DNA of 64,000 nucleotides from Nodularia sphaerocarpa UHCC 0038 (GCF_022376295.1 NZ_CP060140.1:2174356-2238355); one strand, 5' to 3'; shown: positions 1 to 9,025, counted from the stretch's first letter. Numbers and translations are program-made. Notes: generated by a model not told the origin, from the sequence alone.

Positions 1-2921
1 GTAAATCTTCTCTTTTAGAAGCAATCACATGGGCAATTTGGGGTGAAAGCCGTGCCGGTGTTGAAGATGATGTCATTCATTCAGGTGCAAAAGAAGTTCG
101 GGTTGATTATATTTTTCAATGTAATCAGCAAAAATATCGGGTAATTCGCACCAGAGTTCGAGGTGCTAGTGGTGTCTTAGAATTTCAAATAGAAACAGCT
201 TCTGGGTTTCGCGCCTTGACTGGGAAAGGAGTTAGAGCTACACAGGATGTGATTTTAGAACACATCAAACTTGATTACGATACTTTTATTAATTCTGCCT
301 ACTTGCGTCAAGGTCGTGCTGATGAGTTCATGATCAAGCGTCCCAGTGAACGTAAGGAAATTTTAGCAGAATTATTAAAACTTAATCAATATGATCAATT
401 GGAAGAACGGGCTAAGGAGTCATCTCGTCAGTTTAAGGCTAGGGCGGAAGAGTTAGAGCGTTCTCTGGAGTCGAGCCAAATTCAGTTACAACAGCAAGAA
501 GCAACACAAGCCCAAAAAACAGAGTTAGAAACTGAACTTAACCAACTGCAACAAGTCCAAGCTTTTGAGAATATTCAGTTACAAAGTTTGCAAGTTGTCC
601 AGCATCAACGTCAAAATTGGCAACAACAACTGAATTTTGTCAAGCAACAACATCAAAATTTAACTCAAGATGGCGATCGCCTGCAACAAGAACAGTCAGC
701 AGTTCAAAGTCAGCTATCAGATTTACAAACCATTTTAAATCAGGAAACTGAAATTCAAACTGGTTTTACACAATATCAAACTCTCCAAGCTCAAGAAGAA
801 GCTTTTGCAACTAAATTTCAAGAATACACCCGTGCAACCGCATTACTTCAACAAAAGCAACAGCAATTAACAAGCCAAATTCACGAACTTGAAAGACAAC
901 TGCAACAAGTTCAAGGACAATTACTCGCATTAGAACAACAAGAGCCAGAAATTCAGCACACACTTAATAAATCTGGTGAAGTCGAAGCGGCTTTAACTCA
1001 ACTTACCGCAGCCCGTCGCCGTGTGACTGAATTAGATGAACTGCAAATGCAAGTTTCTCCTTTATTGCAACAACAGCAAAATCTGCAAAGTCAACTGGAT
1101 AAAGTTCATGCTGGTTTAGTAGCACGTCTTGAACAGTTACAAGCTACAGAAAACCAACTACAACGCTCTTCAAAACGTCAACCGCAACTACAACAAGCAG
1201 CGCGAGACTTAGAAATTCAGATTTCGCAAATGGAGAAAGACAAAGTTTATCTGCAACGAGTTCAGGAAAAAGGCCAGGAAAGACGGCATTTTATGGAACG
1301 TCTGCAAGCTCAACAACGGGAATATGAAAGATTATTGGGCGAATTGGAGCAAAAACTCGAAATGCTCCGCACTCCCGATGCAAAATGTCCTTTGTGTGAG
1401 CGTCCTTTAGATGAACATCACTGGAATCGTGTGGTGGATAAAACTAAAGACGAGTATCAGGATACTGAAGGGCAATTGTGGGTATTCCGAGAACAAAAAG
1501 CCGTTTCAGACCGAGAAATTCAGGTACTCAGGCAGGAATATCGAGAAATATTGCAAAAGTTATCACCGTATGATACCCTAAGAGAACAAAGAGGTCAATT
1601 AGCCGCACAACTGCAATCTACCAGTGATGCTCAACAACAGTTAGAAGAACTGGCTGCGGAAAAGCAACATTTAGAGCGATCGCTGCAAATGGGTGATTAC
1701 GCCTCAGACAAACAAGCGGAATTGCGACAATTAGAAGAATATTTACAACAACTGAATTATAATGAGCAAGACCATGCTCTGGCTAGAAGTGAAGTAGAGC
1801 GTTGGCGATGGGCGGAAATTAAACAAGGGCAAATTAAAGACGCAGCTAAACGACAAGCTCAAATAGCCGCTCGGAAACCAGAATTACAAGCAACTATTTC
1901 TCAGTTACAGACTCACATCCAGCAGGATCAAATTGATTCTGACTGCGCTAAAGAAATTACAGAACTTCAGCGTCAGATTGGGGAAATGGGTTACAGTTCC
2001 GAGGAACATAACAGCCTGCGCCTAGCTGTACGCGAAGCCCAATCTTGGCAATTACGTTATCAACAACTTTTGTCAGCCCAGCAGCAGTATCCACAACTCC
2101 AGAAACGATGGCAAGATTTAGAGGTTTCCAGAAGTGAGAGATTGGATGAGCGCCAAAAACTGGTGACTCAAATTGAGAGTCTGACTCAAGAGTTAGCGAA
2201 ATCAGCTAACCCCACTGAGGAAATTAATGTTTTAGAGCAGCAAATTCAAATTCGCAGACGACAACTTGATGAAAAAATCGCAAATTTGGGGCGTTTAGAA
2301 CAGTTGATGCTGCAATTAGAAACTCTGGAAAAACAGCATGAGCAACAGCAGCAGCAATTAAAATCTTGTAAGCAGGAACAACGAGTTTATCAGGAATTAG
2401 CCCAGGCGTTTGGTAAAAATGGCATCCAAGCATTGATGATTGAGAATGTGTTACCTCAACTGGAAGCTGAGACAAATCAACTGTTATCGCGGTTGAGTGC
2501 TAATCAATTGCACGTACAATTTATTACGCAGAAATCTGGGCGGAGTAGTAAGGCTAAGAAGAAAGATGCGAAGCTGATTGATACGTTAGATATTTTAATT
2601 GCTGATTCTAGGGGAACGCGAGCTTATGAGACTTATTCTGGTGGGGAAGCTTTTAGAATTAACTTTGCTATCCGTTTAGCCCTGGCGAAATTATTGGCTC
2701 AGAGAGCGGGTGCGGCTTTACAATTGTTAATTATCGATGAAGGCTTTGGTACTCAGGATGCGGAAGGATGCGATCGCTTGATTGCTTCCATAAATGCGAT
2801 CGCTTGTGATTTCGCTTGTATACTCACTGTAACCCATATGCCTCACCTCAAAGAAGCCTTTCAAGCTCGCATAGAGGTTCATAAAACCCAGGAAGGTTCT
2901 CAGGTAAGTTTGTCCATTTAA
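1..2921 (+). CDS. sbcC: SbcC/Rad50-type exonuclease subunit, 5'-truncated by the window edge
   Basis: This is the large ATPase subunit of the SbcCD (Mre11-Rad50-like) nuclease, which processes DNA ends and hairpins. The reading frame is open from base 3. Its first residues, KSSLLEAITWAIWGE, are the end of a Walker A motif, so only about 30 residues are missing. A long Gln/Glu-rich coiled coil follows and is split by a zinc-hook CPLC at about 1387-1398. The coiled coil then returns to the ABC-type head, with the signature YSGGEAFRINFA near 2635 and Walker B LLIIDEGFGTQD near 2725. The TTG near 216 is internal to this frame and is not the start. The partner sbcD would be expected upstream, outside the window. 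The last ~190 bp recur in decayed form downstream. Confidence 0.95.
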   Translation, partial: KSSLLEAITWAIWGESRAGVEDDVIHSGAKEVRVDYIFQCNQQKYRVIRTRVRGASGVLEFQIETASGFRALTGKGVRATQDVILEHIKLDYDTFINSAYLRQGRADEFMIKRPSERKEILAELLKLNQYDQLEERAKESSRQFKARAEELERSLESSQIQLQQQEATQAQKTELETELNQLQQVQAFENIQLQSLQVVQHQRQNWQQQLNFVKQQHQNLTQDGDRLQQEQSAVQSQLSDLQTILNQETEIQTGFTQYQTLQAQEEAFATKFQEYTRATALLQQKQQQLTSQIHELERQLQQVQGQLLALEQQEPEIQHTLNKSGEVEAALTQLTAARRRVTELDELQMQVSPLLQQQQNLQSQLDKVHAGLVARLEQLQATENQLQRSSKRQPQLQQAARDLEIQISQMEKDKVYLQRVQEKGQERRHFMERLQAQQREYERLLGELEQKLEMLRTPDAKCPLCERPLDEHHWNRVVDKTKDEYQDTEGQLWVFREQKAVSDREIQVLRQEYREILQKLSPYDTLREQRGQLAAQLQSTSDAQQQLEELAAEKQHLERSLQMGDYASDKQAELRQLEEYLQQLNYNEQDHALARSEVERWRWAEIKQGQIKDAAKRQAQIAARKPELQATISQLQTHIQQDQIDSDCAKEITELQRQIGEMGYSSEEHNSLRLAVREAQSWQLRYQQLLSAQQQYPQLQKRWQDLEVSRSERLDERQKLVTQIESLTQELAKSANPTEEINVLEQQIQIRRRQLDEKIANLGRLEQLMLQLETLEKQHEQQQQQLKSCKQEQRVYQELAQAFGKNGIQALMIENVLPQLEAETNQLLSRLSANQLHVQFITQKSGRSSKAKKKDAKLIDTLDILIADSRGTRAYETYSGGEAFRINFAIRLALAKLLAQRAGAALQLLIIDEGFGTQDAEGCDRLIASINAIACDFACILTVTHMPHLKEAFQARIEVHKTQEGSQVSLSI

Positions 2922-3093
2922 GATGAATTTGAAATTACTCCTATAGAAACGCATAAAAAAGAGTTTTGGCAGTTGACAAACGATGAAAATTTGGTTAGAA
3001 TGAAAGAGATAAGGAAGAACTATCTCCCAAAAAATCAGCTTGGTGAACGAAGAAATGACGCTCATGATTTTTTGGTGATAATTTCCGCAGGAT

Positions 3094-3399
3094 TAAAATT
3101 TTGGCGTTGCTGAATCATATCATGTCCCCTTGATTACTTATTAAAACCCAAGAACCCCACCCCGCCAAAGCTACGCTTTGTCTCCCCTCCCCGCAGGCGG
3201 GGAGGGGATTAAGGGGTGGGGTGCAATGACTGTGGGAATCATAACTAATTATGCGGACATGATATCAGAATATGAAATGCCAAAATTACCTTAATTTTTC
3301 TTCCGACCTTTGCGCCTAACGCACTTCGTGCTTCGCTTCGCTGATGCGCCTTTGCGTGAGACAAGTTCATATTTGAAATCAGCAACGCCAAATTTTGAA
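3094..3399. repeat. MITE-like element with imperfect terminal inverted repeats
   Basis: The left end carries AAAATTTTGGCGTTGCTGAA and the right end carries its near-complement TCAGCAACGCCAAATTTT. A second inverted pair, ATCATATCATGTCC near 3114 and GGACATGATATCAG near 3254, lies inside. The interior holds a GC-rich hairpin (CCTCCCCGCAGGCGGGGAGG, about 3186-3205) and a palindromic CGCACTTCGTGC-type block near 3319-3350, but no ORF. Ends of this type are common in Nostocales genomes as I recall them. The boundaries are approximate. Confidence 0.5.
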
Positions 3400-3403
3400 T
3401 GAG

Positions 3404-3654
3404 CGATGAAGGCTTTGGTACATAGGATAGGGAAGAATGCGATCGCTTGTGTGTGATTTCCCTTGCATTCTCACAGTAACCCAGAGACCTCACCTCAAAG
3501 AAGCCTTTCAAGCTCCCATAGAGGTTCTCAGGTAAGTTTGTCCATTGAAGATGAAATTTAAATTACTCCTATAGAAACGCCCAAAAAGAGTTTTGGCAGT
3601 TGACAAACGATGAAAATTTTGTTAAAATGAAACCGATAAGGAAGAACTATCTTA
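3404..3654 (+). pseudogene. Decayed duplicate of the sbcC 3' end and its downstream flank
   Basis: The stretch from 3404 repeats, with substitutions and an internal deletion of about 25 bases, the sbcC segment that begins at 2735 (the GATGAAGGCTTTGGTA block). It continues through the sbcC stop region into the same intergenic sequence (compare 2921-3029 with 3548-3654, including the GAGTTTTGGCAGTTGACAAA block). The copy lacks the Walker A, coiled coil and signature, so it cannot make a working protein. The weaker matches at 3679-3830 versus 3070-3250 suggest that the duplicated unit originally extended to about 3830. Confidence 0.85.
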
Positions 3655-3837
3655 CAATAAATATGATCGGATGCAGTTTGGTGATAATTTTCGCATGAGT
3701 ATACCCCTGCTGCCTGAACAATAAATCTTTGACTGTAAACAATTTAAAACCGAAGAACCCCGCCCCTCGCCTCTAGTCTACCGGGTGGGGTTGGGGTTAC
3801 ATCACTGTGGGAATCAGAACCAATTAAAAATTAAAAA

Positions 3838-4311
3838 TTATTCTTCAACCCGTTGAATATTACCTATTCTGATCCAACCTTCTTGTTCACCTTTTGTGCG
3901 AATCTTTTGCCATCTTTGATCCTGACTTTCTTCCAATACAATCAGTTCTTCATTAATACCAACTCCAGCAATACGTTCAGCATCCATGCTGGGTTCAGCC
4001 CGCACACTCAAGCCCTCTGGCCATGTCACAAGTCCTCGGTAAGCCCCAGGTGGTAATGTTTCCGTAGGTGTAGGAGTAGGTGTAGGAGTAGGTGTAGGAG
4101 TAGGTGTAGGTGTCGGTGTGGGTGTCGCTTTTACCTCAGTCGCTTCAGGATCTGTCTGTGACAACGAGGGACTATCATTTGCAAACAGAGGTTTAGTTGG
4201 GGGGATGAAAGTTCGATTAATGAAATAGAGTGCAACTGCCACACCGCTACCCGTTAAAATAGCGATCGCTAAGATAACGCCTAGTATAAACTTTAGTAAA
4301 TTATAAAACAT
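3838..4311 (-). CDS. Membrane-anchored bacterial SH3-domain protein
   Basis: The ATG at 4311 gives 157 residues and follows a GAGG ribosome site; a longer TTG frame to 4338 runs into repeats and is less likely. An N-terminal hydrophobic helix (about residues 6-28) anchors the protein. It is followed by a spacer and a strict Thr-Pro repeat (about residues 66-84) encoded by GTAGGT/GTAGGA hexamers. The C-terminal ~65 residues (from YRGLVTWPEGLSVRAEP to the end) form an SH3b-type domain, with the LSVRAEPS and WQKIRTKGEQEGWIRIG stretches typical of cell-wall or ligand-binding SH3 modules. The orientation suggests an extracytoplasmic SH3 domain. The ligand is unknown. Confidence 0.8.
   Translation of the reverse strand: MFYNLLKFILGVILAIAILTGSGVAVALYFINRTFIPPTKPLFANDSPSLSQTDPEATEVKATPTPTPTPTPTPTPTPTPTPTETLPPGAYRGLVTWPEGLSVRAEPSMDAERIAGVGINEELIVLEESQDQRWQKIRTKGEQEGWIRIGNIQRVEE
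4063..4130. repeat. In-frame hexamer repeat coding for Thr-Pro
   Basis: Runs of GTAGGT, GTAGGA and GTCGGT lie inside the SH3-domain gene and encode about ten Thr-Pro dipeptides on the minus strand. The unit is six bases, so copy-number change would keep the frame and only alter the spacer length between membrane and SH3 domain. Confidence 0.85.
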
Positions 4312-4327
4312 CTTTAAAACCTCATCA

Positions 4328-4374
4328 CGAATAGTCAATAGTCAATAGTAATTCTTAAATATTGACTATTGACA
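4328..4374. repeat. Direct and inverted AGTCAAT repeats
   Basis: Direct copies of AATAGTC are followed after about 20 bases by the inverted form ATTGACTATTGAC, giving a potential hairpin between the SH3 gene and ycf46. It resembles the heptamer-based repeats of Nostocales. No function is evident. Confidence 0.6.
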
Positions 4375-4419
4375 TCTCAATGATTAATTACCTAATTATT
4401 GCATCTGTCGCTGAATGCG

Positions 4420-5934
4420 TTAACGTAACTTACCAAAAGTATCCGTCAAAGGAGTGTGTTTTGAGGCTAAACGCGCTCTCCCAGATGCAGCCCATTCTTG
4501 TAGTTGTTGAATTTGCTCCACAGCCGTTCGCGCCAGGGGTATAATCTGGCTAGCAGCTTCCAGAATATCGTCATTAGTAAAATCACGGTTTTGACTAAAT
4601 CCAATGTGCATCGCTTCAATTAACGTTTGCTCAATCTCAGCACCAGAAAAATCAGGCGTTTCATAAGCTAGTCTGTCAATATCATAAGCTTTCAAGTTAT
4701 GGGGGCGCAGTCGGGATAAATGAACGTTAAAAATTGCTTTTCTTTCGTCTTGGCTAGGTAAACCGACAAAGAAAATTTCATCAAATCGCCCTTTACGGAG
4801 CATTTCCGGCGGTAGGGCTTGGATATCGTTAGCGGTGGAAACAACAAACACAGGTGAGGTTTTTTCGGCTAACCAGGTAATAAAAGTTCCAAATACCCGG
4901 CTAGCAGTACCTGCATCGCCTTTACTACCAAGTCCCGAAAAAGCTTTATCTATTTCATCAATCCACAATACGCAGGGCGCGAGGGCTTCGGCGACTTGAA
5001 TCATTTGGCGAGTGCGGGATTCTGATTCACCGACTAAACCACCAAATAAGCGTCCGACATCGAGGCGTAATAGGGGTAAATGCCAATGATGTGCGATCGC
5101 TTTTGCTGTTAAAGATTTCCCAGTACCTTGAATACCTAATAACATTAAACCACGGGGGTGTGGTAATCCGTACTGTCGCGCCTTCTCACTAAATGAGCCG
5201 CCCCGACGCAGTAGCCAGTCTTTGAGGTTATCGAGTCCCCCTATATCAGAAATGCGCTCAGTGGCGGGGTAAAAGTCCAGGATTTGGGTTTGGCGGATAG
5301 TTTGGCGCTTTTCCTCCAGAACTAAGTCTACATCCTCTGGTTGCAGTTCTCCGTGGGATGCGATCGCTCTGGCTAAAACTCGCCGAATCCTTTCCATTGA
5401 TAGCCCTTGACAAGAGCGCACCAAGTCATCGAGAATTTTTCCAGACAGAGAGTTTTGACCAGTGCTTTGGAGTAAGCGTTCCACCTCAGTTTTAATTTCT
5501 GGAGCTGCGGGTAATGGAAACTCAACCACTGTGAGAACTTCGGTTAAATCGTCAGGAATGGCGACACGTGGCGATAGCAAGACCAGATTTTTGGGTTGAG
5601 ATTTGAGGAGTCTGGACAGGTTGCGGAGTTTGCGCGCGATCGCCACATCATCTAAAAACCGATGATAATCGCGTAAAATCAAAACAGCAGGAGCAGAGGC
5701 TGGCATTTTTTCCACAAACTCCAAAGCTTGTAAAGGGTTACGCTTACCAAAACCCGCATCATTGGGGTTTCCCTGGTAGCCATCCACAAAATCCCAAGTA
5801 TATACAAGGCGATTACCTTGGTTTGCGGCTTCTTCCCGAATCGCCGTTTCTACCCGTTCCTCCTCATAAGTAGGAATATAAATCAAAGGATAGCGGGCGC
5901 GTAGCAGCAATTTAAATTCTTCACGAAAGTTCAT
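4420..5934 (-). CDS. ycf46: Ycf46-like AAA ATPase
   Basis: This 504-residue AAA protein has the N-terminal domain typical of Ycf46 (MNFREEFKLLLRARYPLIYI), found in cyanobacteria and red-algal plastids. The AAA module has Walker A GIQGTGKSLTAKA near residue 268, Walker B CVLWIDEIDKAF near 323, and a sensor/arginine region with RKGRFDEIFFVGLPS. The C-terminus is the usual AAA lid. Synechocystis Slr0374, a Ycf46 protein, has been linked to regulation of inorganic carbon use; applying that role here is inference. The gene stands alone between the SH3 protein and the OLD nuclease, on the same strand as both. The length matches the family. Confidence 0.85.
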   Translation of the reverse strand: MNFREEFKLLLRARYPLIYIPTYEEERVETAIREEAANQGNRLVYTWDFVDGYQGNPNDAGFGKRNPLQALEFVEKMPASAPAVLILRDYHRFLDDVAIARKLRNLSRLLKSQPKNLVLLSPRVAIPDDLTEVLTVVEFPLPAAPEIKTEVERLLQSTGQNSLSGKILDDLVRSCQGLSMERIRRVLARAIASHGELQPEDVDLVLEEKRQTIRQTQILDFYPATERISDIGGLDNLKDWLLRRGGSFSEKARQYGLPHPRGLMLLGIQGTGKSLTAKAIAHHWHLPLLRLDVGRLFGGLVGESESRTRQMIQVAEALAPCVLWIDEIDKAFSGLGSKGDAGTASRVFGTFITWLAEKTSPVFVVSTANDIQALPPEMLRKGRFDEIFFVGLPSQDERKAIFNVHLSRLRPHNLKAYDIDRLAYETPDFSGAEIEQTLIEAMHIGFSQNRDFTNDDILEAASQIIPLARTAVEQIQQLQEWAASGRARLASKHTPLTDTFGKLR

Positions 5935-6097
5935 ATACTAACTCCAATCCGTAATTCGTAAAAACATCTAGTTTGCATATTTAAATTACATTAAACTCTT
6001 GTGGGGAGGGCAAAGATGCCCGCCCACGTTATGCATTAAATGCCGATTAGCTTCATTGCTCTTGTGTAGTGAGCATGATGAGTTAATTATTTTTAAA

Positions 6098-8065
6098 TTA
6101 TTTAGTTTTATTCAAGCACATTTTCAACTCTTCTGAAAGTTCTGATAAGAAATCAGGCTGATTTTTAATTAGCCATTCTGTAATCATGGGGGAATGTTTA
6201 GTTTTTCTAAATTCTAATTTAGAGTCACATAATTCTTGGAACATAGATTCAAGAATATTTGCACCATGAACCTTCAACAACCAATTATCATCTAAAACAT
6301 CTTCTTTTTTTACACCTTGAAGCAAATATTCCTTTTCTTTCGTAATTCTATCAAGATGTAGATATTGCTGAACTTGATTGTTGGTTATAGGTTCTTCTAA
6401 CCATGTAGCTTCTTGATTAATTATGGCTGATATTGCCTCTGGAACTAAAAGATAATTTTCATACATTGGCAGGCGCAAAAATGTTACACCTTTCTTCTCT
6501 AATTCTTGAATCTTCCTTTCTGTCTTACTTTCTCTATCGAAGATAAATCCCATAGCTGTTGGAAAAAGACTTGCTCCCGTTGTCAGCTTTTGGTAAATAT
6601 CAAAAACAAGATCAGAACGTTTTCCATCCAAAAGAGCATCTGTACTATGAACGGATAAAATTTTAGTACCCATCAATGGTATTTTTAATAAACTTTCTAT
6701 TATCAACGGAAAGCATATTTCTTCAGTTTGTCCTTCTACCCAAAGTATATTATCAGCACCAAAAACATCAGATAACCTAACTCCCAGGTCATCTAAAATG
6801 GCATTTTGGGATTCTATCTCTTTTGAATTTATTACAGAAGCTTTTGTTTCACAATCTTGATATTGTAGCTTAATAATATTAGATGGATTAGCTGCTGTAA
6901 TAATTTCTGGTGAATGAGTAGCAATAAAATATTGATGCTGGGGAAATTTTTTAATAATTTCTATCAGTTTTCTCGCTGCACCTGGATGTAAAAAAGATTG
7001 TGGTTCATCAATAATTAATGTTCTAGGTTCTTCTGAAGAAACTAAAATATATAAAATTGCTAATACTTGACCAACTCCACTTCCACAAGAAGACAGAGGA
7101 AGTGATAAATCATCTCTATTAAGTTTAATGTCTATATTCCAAATCATTATTTCAACATTAGAGTTCTCTCTTGGTACTATAGAGATCCATTTTATTTCAG
7201 TTAAAATAATTGAAACTAATTCATTAAACTGAGCAAACATCCCTGGAATTTTACCCTGCAAAATAAATAATACTTCAGCAAGGTTAGAAGCATTTGATTT
7301 TAATTCAGTTTTATTTTCAGATTTGCAAATACCTATCTTTAGACGTTCAGCATCAAATTTATAAATACGACTTAGAAAGATATCAAATATTTTATAACCT
7401 ATACTGTCTTCAATTTTTCCTTTATAATCAGATAATTCTTTTTCTTCTTGATAGAATTCATCTAAATAAGATATTTCTTGCAATTTAATATTCTTATCAT
7501 TAAATTTTATCTTATAAAAACAATTGTTAAAATCTTCTTCATAAGATTCAAAATTAAGTAATTTTTTGAGGCTTTTATCATCAAAAGCTCTATCAGGATT
7601 TAATAATAAATTTAGTTCTATAAAATTAGAATTTTCTGAAAAACTCTTAAATTCTTCAAAAGCATTTTTCACAGATTCATGTACATATCTTGTATATGAT
7701 ATCTTATATTGTTCTGGATCACCTTCGTGTTCCACGAGCATAAATTCAATATAATTATCAGATAATTTTGGTAAAGGAATTCCAAATGGAGGTGGTAACT
7801 GCTTTATTAAATTTTGCAATTCTTCTTGTTTAAGATGCCAAATAAATTCGATTCTAGATATTTCTTTTATTTTTGAAAGTTTATTCGGCAATGTCTTGAT
7901 ACTTTTATGAGGATGATTATTAAAATCTAGTGTAAGTAATTCTAGTAATGATGTTTTCCCTGCATTATTTCGTCCAACAATTATATTGATACCTGGAGTA
8001 AATTCCATTAAACCGGAGTCGAGATATGACTTGTAATTAAATACTTGCAGCTTTTTGATGAACAT
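6098..8065 (-). CDS. OLD-family ATP-dependent nuclease (AAA ATPase plus TOPRIM)
   Basis: The 655-residue protein begins with an SMC/RecF-like ATPase head: MFIKKLQVFNYKSYLD, then P-loop IIVGRNNAGKTSLLELL. Walker B TLIIDEPQSFLHPGAA lies near residue 350, followed by the His switch YFIATHSPEIITA. The C-terminal half looks like a TOPRIM domain: acidic motif LWVEGQTEEICFPLI near 440 and FIFDRESKTE near 508. This layout is that of OLD (overcoming lysogenization defect) nucleases, some of which defend against phage. No UvrD-like helicase (the GajB partner of Gabija) or reverse transcriptase is adjacent, so a class 1 OLD is the best fit. The gene is clearly more AT-rich than its neighbours, consistent with recent transfer. 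Confidence 0.8.
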   Translation of the reverse strand: MFIKKLQVFNYKSYLDSGLMEFTPGINIIVGRNNAGKTSLLELLTLDFNNHPHKSIKTLPNKLSKIKEISRIEFIWHLKQEELQNLIKQLPPPFGIPLPKLSDNYIEFMLVEHEGDPEQYKISYTRYVHESVKNAFEEFKSFSENSNFIELNLLLNPDRAFDDKSLKKLLNFESYEEDFNNCFYKIKFNDKNIKLQEISYLDEFYQEEKELSDYKGKIEDSIGYKIFDIFLSRIYKFDAERLKIGICKSENKTELKSNASNLAEVLFILQGKIPGMFAQFNELVSIILTEIKWISIVPRENSNVEIMIWNIDIKLNRDDLSLPLSSCGSGVGQVLAILYILVSSEEPRTLIIDEPQSFLHPGAARKLIEIIKKFPQHQYFIATHSPEIITAANPSNIIKLQYQDCETKASVINSKEIESQNAILDDLGVRLSDVFGADNILWVEGQTEEICFPLIIESLLKIPLMGTKILSVHSTDALLDGKRSDLVFDIYQKLTTGASLFPTAMGFIFDRESKTERKIQELEKKGVTFLRLPMYENYLLVPEAISAIINQEATWLEEPITNNQVQQYLHLDRITKEKEYLLQGVKKEDVLDDNWLLKVHGANILESMFQELCDSKLEFRKTKHSPMITEWLIKNQPDFLSELSEELKMCLNKTK

Positions 8066-8418
8066 TTTGTATTATTTATTCATTGAGTTAATTGTATCAC
8101 TGGTAATTTATCTTAATTTAGCAAGTTAATTTAAAAAACCCAGTTCCTCACAGAAACCGGGCTTATTGATAAATATCTTAAATTAGCTGGGTAAACTGCT
8201 AATTCAGTCGGTGCTTTTGCAGCTATGTTAAAAAATTCCAACGTAGGGTGTGTTGTCGCGCAGCGCAACGCACTGAAAAAAATTCAAGGTGCGTTAGCCT
8301 ACGGCATAACACACCCTACGGATAATGTATATTTCTTCATATACATTGCGTTTTTTTCGCCGACTTACTTAAATCGTTTGTCAGGCTTATAAAAACAAAT
8401 CACACCTAAAACATTTAG
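8066..8418. other. Gene-free interval with two hairpin repeats
   Basis: No gene is visible. There is a short hairpin near 8137-8165 (AACCCAGTTC...GAAACCGGGC) just upstream of the OLD gene and a longer inverted repeat at 8242-8320, listed separately. The rest is AT-rich. Confidence 0.6.
8242..8320. repeat. Inverted repeat, CGTAGGGTGTGTT family
   Basis: CGTAGGGTGTGTT at the left matches AACACACCCTACG at the right. The inner arms GCGCAACGCAC and GTGCGTTAGCC also pair, giving a roughly 79-bp cruciform-capable element. It belongs to the same broad family as the GTAGGGTGGGTTA hairpins near 18734, 22340 and 62402. Confidence 0.75.
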
Positions 8419-8925
8419 TTAACCAGGAAGTTGCTTTTTCAAAGCTTCCAAAGAAGCCCAACGACTATCACCCGGCTTGTTTGAACTATCAGCATCATCG
8501 CTCAAAATACCCGGACAATCGAGGTTACAAAGCTGACGCTGAGGTATTGCTAAACACATCTGCTCATATAACCATTCACTCGGATAAAAATAACCTTTAG
8601 GTGAGAGAGTTTCCACCAAATCTTCCATCACCACTTCCCGTTCTAAAGGTAAGTCCTCTATTTGAGCAGCAGCTTCATCCAACCAAATAACTTCTTTGGT
8701 ATTTAACGTCAAACGTTGATTATATTGCTGCAAACAACGGTTACAAGTACAAGTAATAATTGTTTCTGCCTGACTGGAAACTTCTAAGTAATTACCTTGA
8801 TGCTGCACCCGCAAGCGACCGCGAACAGGTGTTAAGCTTTCCAAACCAGGTAGAAACTCTTGAACTTGAATTTCCTCAGTTCGCTCCGGGGCTTTGGTGA
8901 GCTGCGGAATAAAAATTGCGTCCAT
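8419..8925 (-). CDS. yceD: YceD-family (DUF177) protein
   Basis: This 168-residue protein has the DUF177/YceD core: a beta-rich N-terminal part with VRGRLRVQHQGNYLEV, then a Cys pair TCNRCLQQY that is probably metal-binding. An acidic middle segment (DLPLEREVVMEDLVETL) follows, then a second Cys-containing motif, CLAIPQRQLCNLDCPGIL. The family is linked to ribosome biogenesis and 23S rRNA; in many bacteria it sits next to rpmF. Here it is the last gene of the rpmH-rnpA-yidC-khpB group, about 200 bp after khpB with an inverted repeat between. The C-terminus ends in the RWASLEALKKQL helix typical of the family. Confidence 0.85.
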   Translation of the reverse strand: MDAIFIPQLTKAPERTEEIQVQEFLPGLESLTPVRGRLRVQHQGNYLEVSSQAETIITCTCNRCLQQYNQRLTLNTKEVIWLDEAAAQIEDLPLEREVVMEDLVETLSPKGYFYPSEWLYEQMCLAIPQRQLCNLDCPGILSDDADSSNKPGDSRWASLEALKKQLPG

Positions 8926-9025
8926 AGGATTTCGATATAATCACGAAAATTCAGGTTTTACTAACAGCAGTTTTGCTAACAATACAAACCTATTTTAACT
9001 CTTTAGAACAATAGAAATTTTGTAT

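Larger units (their letters stand above)
2922..3837. other. Gene-free 0.9-kb region built from a tandem duplication and repeats
   Basis: No convincing gene is present. The interval consists of the sbcC downstream flank, a MITE-like insertion (3094-3399), the decayed sbcC tail copy (3404-3654) and the second copy of the flank. The flank copies each contain a CCCCACCCC/GGGGTGGGG type hairpin (about 3150-3225 and 3755-3795). Short open frames here are shadows on the opposite strand. Confidence 0.8.

Noticed and set aside
216..218. Apparent TTG start of the first long ORF
   Set aside because: The frame is open to base 3 and encodes the end of the Walker A motif, so the gene starts before the window.
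6098..8065. Gabija (GajA) system
   Set aside because: No UvrD-like GajB gene is adjacent on either side, so only a solitary OLD nuclease can be supported.
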